NCBI GenBank assembly: GCA_031272345.1 | Contig: JAISTZ010000061.1 | Location: 1 to 18,782, forward strand | DNA length: 18,782 nucleotides | Source of the DNA: Spirochaetaceae bacterium | Lineage (GTDB): Bacteria > Spirochaetota > Spirochaetia > Treponematales > Treponemataceae | Reading direction: 5' to 3' | Shown: positions 5,039 through 12,439 of the stretch, piece after piece | Layout: the number at the start of each line of letters is the position of its first letter | Position numbering within the stretch: position 1 is the first letter of the stretch | The notes under the pieces: generated by a model | The model's database searches: none | The model's input: only the letters and a program-made list of their open reading frames with translations | Told to the model about the DNA's origin: nothing | Translations under genes and position numbers: made by a program

Positions 5039-7363
5039 ATGGACATCACCCAGGAACACATTGATTCGCTTTCCGTAGAGGAAGGGCAGATTTTAAAGGC
5101 CCTCGCGGGGGAATTGCATATCCGGGAGGGGCAGGCGGCGGCGGTCGTCTCGTTGCTCAAAGAAGGGTGCACGATTCCCTTTATTTCGCGCTACCGCAAG
5201 GAGCAGCACGGGTCCCTGGACGAGGTGCAGGTGCGGGACATCGACCACCTGTACAAAAAACTGACCAACCTGGAGACCCGGCGGCTGGAAATTCTCCGGG
5301 GCATCTTCAGCCAGGGCAAGCTCACGGAGTCCCTCTACGGGGCGGTCATGCACGGGGCGACCCTCACGGAGCTGGAGGACCTGTGGCTCCCCTTCAAAAA
5401 AAAGAAGAAAACCAGGGGCATGGCGGCCGTCGAAAAGGGCCTGGAGCCCCTGGCGGAGGCCATGCTCGTGATGGAAGGGCCGGCCCTGGAAGCGCTCGCA
5501 AGAAATTTCGTGCGGGAAGATCCGGAACACCCTGAGCTTTCCGTGCCCACCCCCGAAGACGCCCTGGCCGGGGCGCGGGACATCATCGCCGAGCGGACGG
5601 CCCAGGACAGCGGAAACCGCGCCGCGGTGCGGGCCTTCTACCTCAAAACCGGCAAAATCACGGTGAAGGGCCTGGGGGACGAAGAAGCCGCAAAGACCTC
5701 TGAATACAGGATGTATTGGGACTTTTCGGAGCCCCTTAACCAGATTAAACCCCACCGGGTGCTGGCCATAAACCGGGGCGAGCGGGAGGGGCAGCTCGAC
5801 GTCACCATAGACGTGGACCTCGACGGGGCGATCGCCCTCCTCAAGGGCAGAGTCACCCTGCACAACACCCACCACGGGGACGCAATCGAGGACGGCCTGG
5901 TGCGGCTCCTTTCCCCGGCGGTAACCCGGGAGATCCGCAGCGACCAGACCGACGAGGCCGACGGCCACGGCATCACCGTGTTCAGCGAGAACCTGCGGAA
6001 CCTGCTCATGCAGCAGCCCATCAAGGGAACCCGTGTGCTGGGCATCGACCCGGGCATACGCACGGGCACCAAGTGCGCGGCCCTGGACGAGACGGGCAAG
6101 TACCTGGGCTACTTCGTGATAAACCAGCAGACCAACCCCGCGGCAGCGGAGGCCGCCATAAAAAAGGCTATCGAACACTACCAGGTGCGCCTGGTCGCCG
6201 TGGGGAACGGCACGGGCACCAGGGAGGTGCAGGAAATCGTCTCCAGGGTCATCCAGGGCAGCTTCCCGGAGGTGCCCTACACGGTGGTGGACGAGGACGG
6301 GGCCTCGGTGTATTCCGCCAGCGACACGGCCCGGGAGGAATTCCCCGGCCTCGACCTGACCATCCGGGGGGCCATTTCCATCGGCAGGCGCCTCCAGGAC
6401 CCCCTGGCGGAGCTCGTCAAGATCGACCCCAAGTCCATCGGGGTGGGCCTCTACCAGCACGATGTCAACCAAAAGCGCCTCTCGGAGATGCTGGACGAGG
6501 TGGTGGGCTCCGTGGTGAACAATGTGGGAGTCAACCTGAACACGGCCAGCCACTCCCTCCTCAAGTACGTGTCGGGAATCAATTCGTCCCTGGCAAAGAA
6601 GATAGTCGCCTTCAGGGACGAAAACGGCCCCATCCTTACCAGGGAGGCCCTCAGGGGCATCAGCGGCATGGGGGACAAGACCTTCGAGCAGTGCGCGGGG
6701 TTCCTCAAAATCCCGGAAAGCGCCGACCCCCTGGACAAGACCTGGGTTCACCCGGAGAACTACCCCGCGGCCAGGGAAGTCCTCCCGGTCATCAAGGAAG
6801 GGGGGGACGTTCCTTCGGGCCTCAGGGAGGACCTCATGGCCAGGTACGGCATCGGGGACGCCACCATGGGGGACATCATCGAGGCCCTCAGGCGGCCCGG
6901 ACGGGACCCCAGGGAGGGCTACCCCAGGCCGGTCATGCAGAAGGGGGTGGTCACCTTCGAGGACCTTTCCGAGGGCATGAAAATCACCGGCAAGGTAAAA
7001 AACGTGGTGGACTACGGGGCCTACATCGACGTGGGCATCAAAGACATGGGCCTCCTCCACATCTCCGAGATGAGCGACTCCTTCGTGACCAACCCCTACG
7101 GCCTCCTCAAGGTGGGGGACCTGCGGGACTTCACGATTCTGGCCCTGGACAGGGACCGCAGACGGATAAGCCTGTCCCTCAGGAGCGACGCGGCCTCCCG
7201 GATCGGAGGCCGGGAGCGGACCCCGGGGCAACGTCCCCCCGGACGGGGCGGGGAGAGGGGGCTTGCGGCGGCTTCCGGCCCCCGGCGCGAAGGCAGACCC
7301 CGAAGCGCAGGCAGCGACGACGGACTCAGGTATAATCCCTTTGCGGGTCTTCTAAAAAAATAG
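5039..7363 (+). CDS. tex: Tex family RNA-binding transcription accessory protein
   Basis: A 774-residue cytoplasmic nucleic-acid-binding protein. Domains in order: the N-terminal Tex helical region (about 1-200, with EGCTIPFISRYRKEQHGSLDE, a hallmark); the YqgF/RNase H-like domain (from about 330, VLGIDPGIRTGTKCAALDETG); the helix-hairpin-helix block (about 495-560, NTASHSLLKYVSGINSSLAKKIV and LRGISGMGDKTFEQCAGFLKI); and the S1 domain (about 636-717, GMKITGKVKNVVDYGAYIDVGIKDMGLLHISEMS). Length is normal for the family. Residues after about 718 form an Arg/Gly/Pro-rich disordered tail ending in YNPFAGLLKK. The ATG directly follows the stop of the small membrane protein gene, so translation is likely coupled; only a distant AGGA is seen upstream. 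Bacterial Tex proteins act on transcription elongation and stress tolerance, but the precise role here cannot be read. Confidence 0.96.
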   Translation: MDITQEHIDSLSVEEGQILKALAGELHIREGQAAAVVSLLKEGCTIPFISRYRKEQHGSLDEVQVRDIDHLYKKLTNLETRRLEILRGIFSQGKLTESLYGAVMHGATLTELEDLWLPFKKKKKTRGMAAVEKGLEPLAEAMLVMEGPALEALARNFVREDPEHPELSVPTPEDALAGARDIIAERTAQDSGNRAAVRAFYLKTGKITVKGLGDEEAAKTSEYRMYWDFSEPLNQIKPHRVLAINRGEREGQLDVTIDVDLDGAIALLKGRVTLHNTHHGDAIEDGLVRLLSPAVTREIRSDQTDEADGHGITVFSENLRNLLMQQPIKGTRVLGIDPGIRTGTKCAALDETGKYLGYFVINQQTNPAAAEAAIKKAIEHYQVRLVAVGNGTGTREVQEIVSRVIQGSFPEVPYTVVDEDGASVYSASDTAREEFPGLDLTIRGAISIGRRLQDPLAELVKIDPKSIGVGLYQHDVNQKRLSEMLDEVVGSVVNNVGVNLNTASHSLLKYVSGINSSLAKKIVAFRDENGPILTREALRGISGMGDKTFEQCAGFLKIPESADPLDKTWVHPENYPAAREVLPVIKEGGDVPSGLREDLMARYGIGDATMGDIIEALRRPGRDPREGYPRPVMQKGVVTFEDLSEGMKITGKVKNVVDYGAYIDVGIKDMGLLHISEMSDSFVTNPYGLLKVGDLRDFTILALDRDRRRISLSLRSDAASRIGGRERTPGQRPPGRGGERGLAAASGPRREGRPRSAGSDDGLRYNPFAGLLKK

Positions 7364-7410
7364 CGGGTCCGGTCATTTTTTTGCTGTTTTTTCCTCATTT
7401 ACACCTTTTC

Positions 7411-7439
7411 TTGACAAAAAATTTTCCGCGAATTATTAT
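7411..7439 (+). promoter_or_regulatory. sigma-70-type promoter for the envelope cluster
   Basis: TTGACA (7411-7416), exactly 17 bp, TATTAT (7434-7439), predicted start near 7446. The 7364-7526 region is AT-rich and otherwise holds only T-runs (7374-7392) after tex without a clear GC stem, so termination of tex is not obvious. Confidence 0.78.
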
Positions 7440-7526
7440 TCCTGTTAATTCAAAGAACTGCCGATATTATTTGTGAAGAGGTGTTGTTTGAACGAAGAAG
7501 ACCAGGAGCGGAATAACCACTGCGGC

Positions 7527-8585
7527 ATGAAACACACTATTCTCATTGGCATTGTTTTTTTTGCGCTCCTTTTGCTGTCCCTCCCTGTCCAGGCCCAGTC
7601 CGGGGATGACGAAAAGCGTATCATCCTGGTTTCCACCACGGCGGTGGTGCGTTCCCCGGCGGATCAGCAGTTCCTGGAGACCATCGTATCGGTGGTCAAC
7701 AGGCACGAGGAGTTCCTGGGGGTGGAAGCCGTGCAGGAAGGCATGGCGCCCGCGTCCGGCAACTTCATGGAGGCCGACAATAACCTTGAGCCCGAATTCG
7801 TCATTGTCGGGGACCGTTCTCCGGGCACCAACAACCAGAACACCTACACCCTGATCCTCATCGACCTGAAAACGGGCAGCGCGGTCTCAACGGAGCAGCT
7901 CTATTACCGGATCGTCCAGGACATCACCCTGTATTATCTTACGAACATCGTCGAGCGGATGCTGGCCCTTATTCCGGCAATCCCCCATTTCCCCGATATA
8001 GAGCAGGCCGACTGGAAGTCCCGGTGGATATACCCCTATGCCCGCGTCGGCGGGGCCTTCAAGTGGTACCAGATCGAATATCTGTCGGCCACAATCACCT
8101 GGGAAGCCGCCGCGGGCGTGGATTTCCAGTTCGTCTCCTGGGAGGAGGGAACCTACGGCCTGTCCGCCGGGGCCGAAGTATTTTTTACCCAGGACATGCT
8201 GTCCTACTACCCCAATGTGAACTCGGATTTAGTCAGGCAAGTCTCTTTTACCAGCTTCAACGCCCTGGGGCTTATCAAGGGGAATTATAACCCCAGGCAA
8301 TTCATCCTCTCCGCCGGGGGGGGGGTTACGTTGGCCTTTCCCATTGCCGGCGAATCGAAGATATACGGCCCTCCCCTGGGGTGGGCGGCTGTGCTGGAGG
8401 GCGGCGTAAAAGTCAAGGAAAGCATAGTGTCCCTTCATTTCCGCCTGGCGGGTGATTTTTATGAATTCCATATCAACGATATAAAATATACGCGGCTGGC
8501 GGCGGTCACCCTGGGCATTTCGTATAAGGCCGGATTTGGAAAGCGGCCCCAGAAAATTATCAGTGAAATGATGTGGGAACAGTGA
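7527..8585 (+). CDS. secreted protein with periplasmic domain and barrel-like C-terminus (paralog 1)
   Basis: A 352-residue exported protein of unknown function. A signal peptide (MKHTILIGIVFFALLLLSLP, cut near AQA/QSG) leads to a globular domain (about 26-150). That domain shares with the next gene VVRS..D..FL, FLGVEAVQEG, PEFVIVGDRSP and ERMLALIP. The C-terminal half (about 168-352) is a series of aromatic-edged amphipathic strands ending in TLGISYKAGFGKRPQK, as in outer-membrane barrels. The ATG at 7527 gives a clean signal peptide, but AGGAG (7504-7508) is 18 bases away. A TTG at 7488, four bases after GAGGTG, is a real alternative and would add 13 charged residues; the paralog also has an extended N-terminus. 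It is the first gene of a three-gene unit and carries a G10 tract at codons 263-266. Confidence 0.72.
   Translation: MKHTILIGIVFFALLLLSLPVQAQSGDDEKRIILVSTTAVVRSPADQQFLETIVSVVNRHEEFLGVEAVQEGMAPASGNFMEADNNLEPEFVIVGDRSPGTNNQNTYTLILIDLKTGSAVSTEQLYYRIVQDITLYYLTNIVERMLALIPAIPHFPDIEQADWKSRWIYPYARVGGAFKWYQIEYLSATITWEAAAGVDFQFVSWEEGTYGLSAGAEVFFTQDMLSYYPNVNSDLVRQVSFTSFNALGLIKGNYNPRQFILSAGGGVTLAFPIAGESKIYGPPLGWAAVLEGGVKVKESIVSLHFRLAGDFYEFHINDIKYTRLAAVTLGISYKAGFGKRPQKIISEMMWEQ
8316..8325 (+). repeat. G10 homopolymer inside paralog 1
   Basis: Ten consecutive G encode GGGV within the barrel-like half. Loss of one G would shift the frame to a TAA at 8407-8409, 28 codons on, removing most of the last barrel strands. 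Such tracts are prone to slipped-strand change. Confidence 0.9.
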
Positions 8586-8593
8586 GGAGGACA

Positions 8594-9754
8594 ATGCGGT
8601 TCAGGTATGATGCAACGGGAAATCCAAAAAAAATCGCGCTCCTGGGGAGTCTTGTTTTTCTCCTGGTATTTCCCCACAGAATACACGCCCAGGACAAGGA
8701 ACAGGACGCCAGGCGGGTGATTTTGGCGGGCAGCACCTCGGTGGTGCGCTCCGCGGACGACACCCTTTTCCTGAATGTCACCGTAACGGCCATCAACTCG
8801 AATCCGGGCTTCCGGGGGGTTGAGGCGGTCCAGGCCGGAACGACTCCCCCCACGACCCCCACAACGGTTTCCGAAATTTTAGCCCAATATGGTTTGGAGG
8901 GGGGCGACGGCGGGCTTGCCCCGGAATTCGCCATCATCGGCACCCGGTCGCCCAGGGCCAACGGCCAGACGGTCTACACGCTCATCCTGCTGAATCTCGT
9001 AAGCGGGAGCGCGGTCGCAACCGAGCAGCTCACCTACATCACCGCCACCGGCGCAACAACCGATACCTTGACCGCCATAGTCGGGCGGATGCTGGCCCTT
9101 ATTCCATCCCAATCCCGGTATGCCGCCATAGTGGACACCCGGCAGAAGACCATGTGGCTGTATCCCTACCTGATGGCCGGGGGAAATTGCAGGTGGTACT
9201 TCCCCCCCGCGGGGGATGACCTCGCCCTGCCTACGGCGGTTATGTTTATGGGCGTCCTGGGGGCGGATGTCCAGCTCCTCTCCTTTGCCAATGGGCTGTT
9301 CGGAATCTCCGCTGGGGCGGAAATCGCTTTGACTCAGGATTCGATACCCTACGAGACGCTGTCGTCGGCCGACGAAATTCAGACGAATACATTGATCGCG
9401 TCGTTTTTGGAGCCCTCCGTCCTTTTAAAACTGCATTTTTATCCCAGGAAGCTTGTGTTCTCCGTCGGGGGAGGGGCGTATTTTATTCAGCCCCTTAACT
9501 ATTCGGTCGCCTGTGACCTGCCCCTGGGGTTTACCGTTACCCTGGACGGGGGGACGCACCTCGGGCCCGGAATCTTGTCCCTGAGTGCACGGTACTCCAG
9601 TGATCTGGGATTGTCCTATATCTCCATAGAAAATCTGGAAAAAGAATTTGCACGGGTAAAATTGGCGTTTGGAATTTCATATAAAATCGGGTTGTTCAGC
9701 AGATCCCAGAAGAAGCTCATTGAAGTCGAACCAGGGTGGGGAGAGGTTGAATGA
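8594..9754 (+). CDS. secreted protein with periplasmic domain and barrel-like C-terminus (paralog 2)
   Basis: A 386-residue paralog of the preceding gene. The n-region is long (MRFRYDATGNPKK), then a hydrophobic core (IALLGSLVFLLVF) and probable cleavage near HAQ/DKE. The domain at about 40-170 repeats the shared motifs: VVRS.DD.LFL, FRGVEAVQAG, APEFAIIGTRSP, VYTLILLNLVSGSAVATEQL and GRMLALIPS. A Pro/Thr insert at about 83-92 is absent from paralog 1. The C-terminal half is again strand-rich (LSLSARYSS, KLAFGISYKIGL). The ATG lies three bases after GAGGAGG (8584-8590), and the stop of paralog 1 overlaps that ribosome binding site, so the two are co-transcribed and probably co-translated. Function unknown. 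Tandem duplication with divergence is the simplest origin. Confidence 0.78.
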   Translation: MRFRYDATGNPKKIALLGSLVFLLVFPHRIHAQDKEQDARRVILAGSTSVVRSADDTLFLNVTVTAINSNPGFRGVEAVQAGTTPPTTPTTVSEILAQYGLEGGDGGLAPEFAIIGTRSPRANGQTVYTLILLNLVSGSAVATEQLTYITATGATTDTLTAIVGRMLALIPSQSRYAAIVDTRQKTMWLYPYLMAGGNCRWYFPPAGDDLALPTAVMFMGVLGADVQLLSFANGLFGISAGAEIALTQDSIPYETLSSADEIQTNTLIASFLEPSVLLKLHFYPRKLVFSVGGGAYFIQPLNYSVACDLPLGFTVTLDGGTHLGPGILSLSARYSSDLGLSYISIENLEKEFARVKLAFGISYKIGLFSRSQKKLIEVEPGWGEVE

Positions 9755-9780
9755 GGCCCGGGCAAACAAGGAGGCCGAGA

Positions 9781-10224
9781 ATGAAAGGACATCACGGTGC
9801 AAAAAGAATTCTGGCGGGCGCCCTCTGTCTTGGCGCCGCTATTTTGACTCTTGTTTCCTGCGCTACCGGCCAGGAGATAAAACCCTTCAATTACGCCCGG
9901 GATGCGGACGATTTTCAACTGCTGGTTACGGACGTGATTAACCAGGATCCGAGCCGCTTCTACGTGCGGGTATCCGGAGGGGAGATAAGCCCGGCGATGC
10001 TTTCGCACATCAGAAGGGCCTCCCGCCTTACCGAGGGCACCTTTGAACCGGGCTTTGTGTACCGGTATTCCTTCTCGTCCGGGGGGGCTTCGTTTGTCCT
10101 CTTTATGATGGATGCGGTAATAGAGGAAAAACAGAGCCTGTTCACCGAGAGGGGCAGCACTACCAGCGCCACGATAGGGATGAAAGCCTGCAAATGGGTC
10201 CTGTACCGGCTGAGCGGCGGTTGA
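9781..10224 (+). CDS. small lipoprotein, third gene of the envelope cluster
   Basis: A 147-residue protein. The ATG follows AAGGAGG (9768-9774) by six bases, preferred over the ATG at 9751 that overlaps the previous stop. The signal peptide MKGHHGAKRILAGALCLGAA is followed by LTLVSC, a lipobox with Cys27. The mature part is small and mixed: FQLLVTDVINQDPSRFYVRV, then basic RRASRL, then strands FVYRYSFSSGG and SFVLFMMDAVIE. No family recognised. Its gene sits 26 bp after paralog 2 and before a strong terminator, so it probably works with the two barrel-like proteins, for example as a periplasm-facing lipoprotein partner; this is inferred from position only. Confidence 0.8.
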   Translation: MKGHHGAKRILAGALCLGAAILTLVSCATGQEIKPFNYARDADDFQLLVTDVINQDPSRFYVRVSGGEISPAMLSHIRRASRLTEGTFEPGFVYRYSFSSGGASFVLFMMDAVIEEKQSLFTERGSTTSATIGMKACKWVLYRLSGG

Positions 10225-10271
10225 AAATTCCTGTTTTGCGGTCTCGATCAGCTTTTTCAGCGCTTTTTTAG

Positions 10272-10304
10272 GGGCTTTCCCGCCGGGGGAAGCCCTTTTT
10301 TTTT
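10272..10304 (+). terminator. strong intrinsic terminator of the envelope cluster
   Basis: Ten-base-pair stem GGGCTTTCCC (10272-10281) / GGGAAGCCC with one G-U pair (10286-10295), a four-base loop, then nine T (10296-10304). It closes the unit that begins at 7411. Confidence 0.93.
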
Positions 10305-10313
10305 CAAAAAAAA

Positions 10314-10342
10314 TTGTTAAATGCTTATAGTCGGCGTAAATT
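10314..10342 (+). promoter_or_regulatory. probable promoter for the RlpA-like/SPOR gene
   Basis: TTGTTA (10314-10319), 17-bp spacer, TAAATT (10337-10342). It lies directly after the terminator and is followed by GGAGGTGG (10386-10393) before the ATG at 10399. The boxes are imperfect, but the position between terminator and gene supports them. Confidence 0.5.
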
Positions 10343-10398
10343 GTTCCGATGATAGTAGAAACACCCTTGATGAATTTTTCGTGCTGGAGGTGGGAAAA

Positions 10399-12423
10399 AT
10401 GTATCGAATAAAAAGAACAGTCCTTTCGCTGTTTAGTTTTTTGTTTTTACTCTTCTTGATGGAGGCCCAGCAACCGCAAAATTTCCGCCAGCCCGGCCTG
10501 GCGACTATTGTAGGCAACAGCCAGGAGCTGACTGCTGCGCATCCAGCCCTCCCTCCGGGCACCCAGGTACGGATTACCAACATGGACAGCGGAAAACAGG
10601 CCCTCGTCACCATTGAGAACCGGAAGATTGCGGCGTCCAGCCGGCGGATTGCGGAACTTTCCCGGGGCGCCGCCACCGCCCTGGGGGTCTCCTCAAATGG
10701 TCCGATAAATGTGCTCATCGAAACGGTTGACGCGCAAGTTCCGGATGACCCGCCCGCGCCCACGCTGCTCTCCGAACCCAAGGTGGCGGCTGCAACGCCC
10801 GAACCCAAAGCCGAGCCCGCGCCCGCACCGGAACCTGCGCCCACACCTGCGCCCGCTTCCACGCCTGCGCCTGCGCCTGCACCGGCCCCCACTCCCGCAC
10901 CTGCGCCCACTCCCACACCGGCGCCCGCGCCCGCGCCTGAACCGGCTCCCACGCCTGCACCTGCACCTGCACCTGCACCTGCACCTGCGCCCGCTCCCGC
11001 TCCCACGTCTGCGCCTACGTCTACACCGGTGCTGGTTTCGGCTCCCACACCCGCATCGGTTCAGACTCCCGCTTCATCTTCTACGCCCGTGGTCACACCG
11101 TCCAATGTGCCCCAGTTGACCTCCCAGCCCAGCACCATCGCCAGCGGAAACACCAGCGGCACGAGCAGCAGCAGCGGAAACAACAGCAACAACAACAACG
11201 TGGTGACCCAGCCGCCGGTGAACCAGAGCCAGACCTCCACACCCGTAACCAACAATTACTTTTATATCAGCGGACAGGACGGGCAAATCAAACCCCGGCA
11301 GGAAACCCCCTACGGCCAGCAGCCCTATGACCAGCAAGCCTACGGCCAGCAGCCCTACGGACCGCAGCCTTACGGACCACAGTCTTATGGACCACAGCCC
11401 TACGGCCAGCAAGCCTACGGCCAGCAGCCCTACGGACAACAGCCCTATGGACAGCAGCCCTACGGACAACAGCCCCACACCCTGCCGCCAAAGACCGTCC
11501 AGCCGAGGGCGACCCGGATAACGATTCAGTCGATTGTTCCGGAACCCGATGTAATACCCGCGCCGGCTCCCGCGCCCGTGTCTGCACCGGCGCCCGCGCC
11601 CACTCCGGCTCCGACTCCCGCGCCCGAACCGGCTCCGGCGTCCGAACCGGCTCCGGCTCCTGCGGCTCCGGTTTCGGCGGAGGCGTCAAAGCCCGCGGCT
11701 CCGTCAGATTCGGCTCCGGAGTCCCCTCCCAAGGCCGAAATCCGGTACCGGCCCGCGCGGCTAATCCGCCTCCCCGTAGATGAGGTTGAGAAAACCCTGG
11801 CTCCCCCGAAGGAGGAGACGCCCAAGGAAGAACAGGGCGATATGCGGAAACGGCGGACCCCCGGCATCATCAACCTGCAACTTGATCTGGAAAAGCCGGC
11901 CTCCCCCGCCTCATCGTCCGCTCCGGCGTCCCGGGAGGCCATCACCCTCCGGTCGGAAACCTCCGCGGGAAAAAAGCCCGCGGGACAGGGAAGCGAGACT
12001 CCCCCGACGGTGCGGATAATCCGGCTTTCCCCTGAGAACGAGCAGGCCTCAAGGCCGGTGCCCCCCAGGGCCCAGATTCTCGCGCCCGCTCCTGTGCCGC
12101 CCGCTCCGGCTCCGGCGCCCGCTCCGGCCAGGCCCAGGTCCCGGTCGGAAATAGGGAGCCCCTCCTCCGCCCAGGTACTGCCGTCCATGCCCCGCTCCGG
12201 AACCGGCAAGTGGCAAGTTCAGGTCGGTTCCTATACGGATCCCCGGAACGCAGCTACCGCGATGAACGCGATACTCCAGGCTTCGGGTCTGATGGCCGCC
12301 AGCCAGCGGATCGACGGGTGGTACCGGGTGTTCCTGCGCAACGTTGACGCGGAATTCCTGCCGTCCCTTGCCGAAATGCTCGGAAACGCGGGGTTCCCGG
12401 AGCTATGGGTGTATCAAGAATAG
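10399..12423 (+). CDS. exported RlpA-like protein with long repeat linker and C-terminal SPOR domain
   Basis: A 674-residue envelope protein. Signal peptide at 1-23 (MYRIKRTVLSLFSFLFLLFL). Residues about 32-110 resemble the RlpA double-psi barrel: LTAAHPALPPGTQVRITNMDSG with His48, and ELSRGAATALGV. The catalytic Asp of RlpA (in NDRGP) is replaced by Asn74 in IENRK, and the GP after it is missing, so lytic transglycosylase activity is doubtful. A very long disordered part follows: Pro/Ala repeats (about 139-204), a Ser/Asn/Gly stretch, eleven YGQQP-type pentads (305-359), more Pro/Ala, then basic segments. The C-terminal SPOR domain (603-674, GKWQVQVGSYTDPRNAATAM) normally binds denuded septal glycan. 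The start is set by GGAGGTGG five bases upstream; the in-frame ATG at 10321 has no ribosome binding site. A septal, peptidoglycan-binding scaffold is the likeliest role. Confidence 0.85.
   Translation: MYRIKRTVLSLFSFLFLLFLMEAQQPQNFRQPGLATIVGNSQELTAAHPALPPGTQVRITNMDSGKQALVTIENRKIAASSRRIAELSRGAATALGVSSNGPINVLIETVDAQVPDDPPAPTLLSEPKVAAATPEPKAEPAPAPEPAPTPAPASTPAPAPAPAPTPAPAPTPTPAPAPAPEPAPTPAPAPAPAPAPAPAPAPTSAPTSTPVLVSAPTPASVQTPASSSTPVVTPSNVPQLTSQPSTIASGNTSGTSSSSGNNSNNNNVVTQPPVNQSQTSTPVTNNYFYISGQDGQIKPRQETPYGQQPYDQQAYGQQPYGPQPYGPQSYGPQPYGQQAYGQQPYGQQPYGQQPYGQQPHTLPPKTVQPRATRITIQSIVPEPDVIPAPAPAPVSAPAPAPTPAPTPAPEPAPASEPAPAPAAPVSAEASKPAAPSDSAPESPPKAEIRYRPARLIRLPVDEVEKTLAPPKEETPKEEQGDMRKRRTPGIINLQLDLEKPASPASSSAPASREAITLRSETSAGKKPAGQGSETPPTVRIIRLSPENEQASRPVPPRAQILAPAPVPPAPAPAPAPARPRSRSEIGSPSSAQVLPSMPRSGTGKWQVQVGSYTDPRNAATAMNAILQASGLMAASQRIDGWYRVFLRNVDAEFLPSLAEMLGNAGFPELWVYQE
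10813..11010 (+). repeat. Pro/Ala-rich coding repeat
   Basis: Imperfect six-base units (CCTGCG, CCCGCA, CCGGCT and similar) encode a long PAPAP/PTPAP linker. Related Pro/Ala blocks recur at about 11560-11700 and 12085-12135 in the same gene. Units are multiples of three, so length changes would stay in frame. The minus-strand GAGAGA reading frame here is an artefact of the repeat. Confidence 0.9.
11311..11475 (+). repeat. eleven 15-bp tandem repeats encoding YGQQP pentads
   Basis: Eleven in-frame 15-bp units (consensus TACGGCCAGCAGCCC) encode YGQQP, YDQQA, YGPQP, YGPQS and similar. The last four units read YGQQP uniformly, the middle ones are diverged. There are no spacers, so this is a coding tandem repeat, not a CRISPR array. 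Confidence 0.95.
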
Positions 12424-12439
12424 GAGTGAAAATACTACC

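Noticed and set aside
5093..7231. 712-codon open frame on the minus strand across tex
   Set aside because: It is the antisense shadow of a clear Tex protein in GC-rich DNA. It has no start signal, no domain and a composition dominated by Gly, Val, His and Pro.
7364..7395. Intrinsic terminator after tex
   Set aside because: T-runs are present, but only an A/T stem with no GC-rich hairpin could be found, so it was not called.
7473..7526. GTG start at 7473 for paralog 1
   Set aside because: No ribosome binding site precedes it and the added residues are charged and Cys-rich, unlike a signal peptide. The TTG at 7488 remains a possible alternative and is noted in the feature.
10317..11048. Minus-strand frame encoding long GAGAGA runs
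   Set aside because: It reads the complement of the Pro/Ala-coding repeat; the plus strand has the signal peptide, ribosome binding site and SPOR domain.
11311..11475. Possible CRISPR array
   Set aside because: The 15-bp units are contiguous, in frame and have no spacers, so they are a coding tandem repeat.
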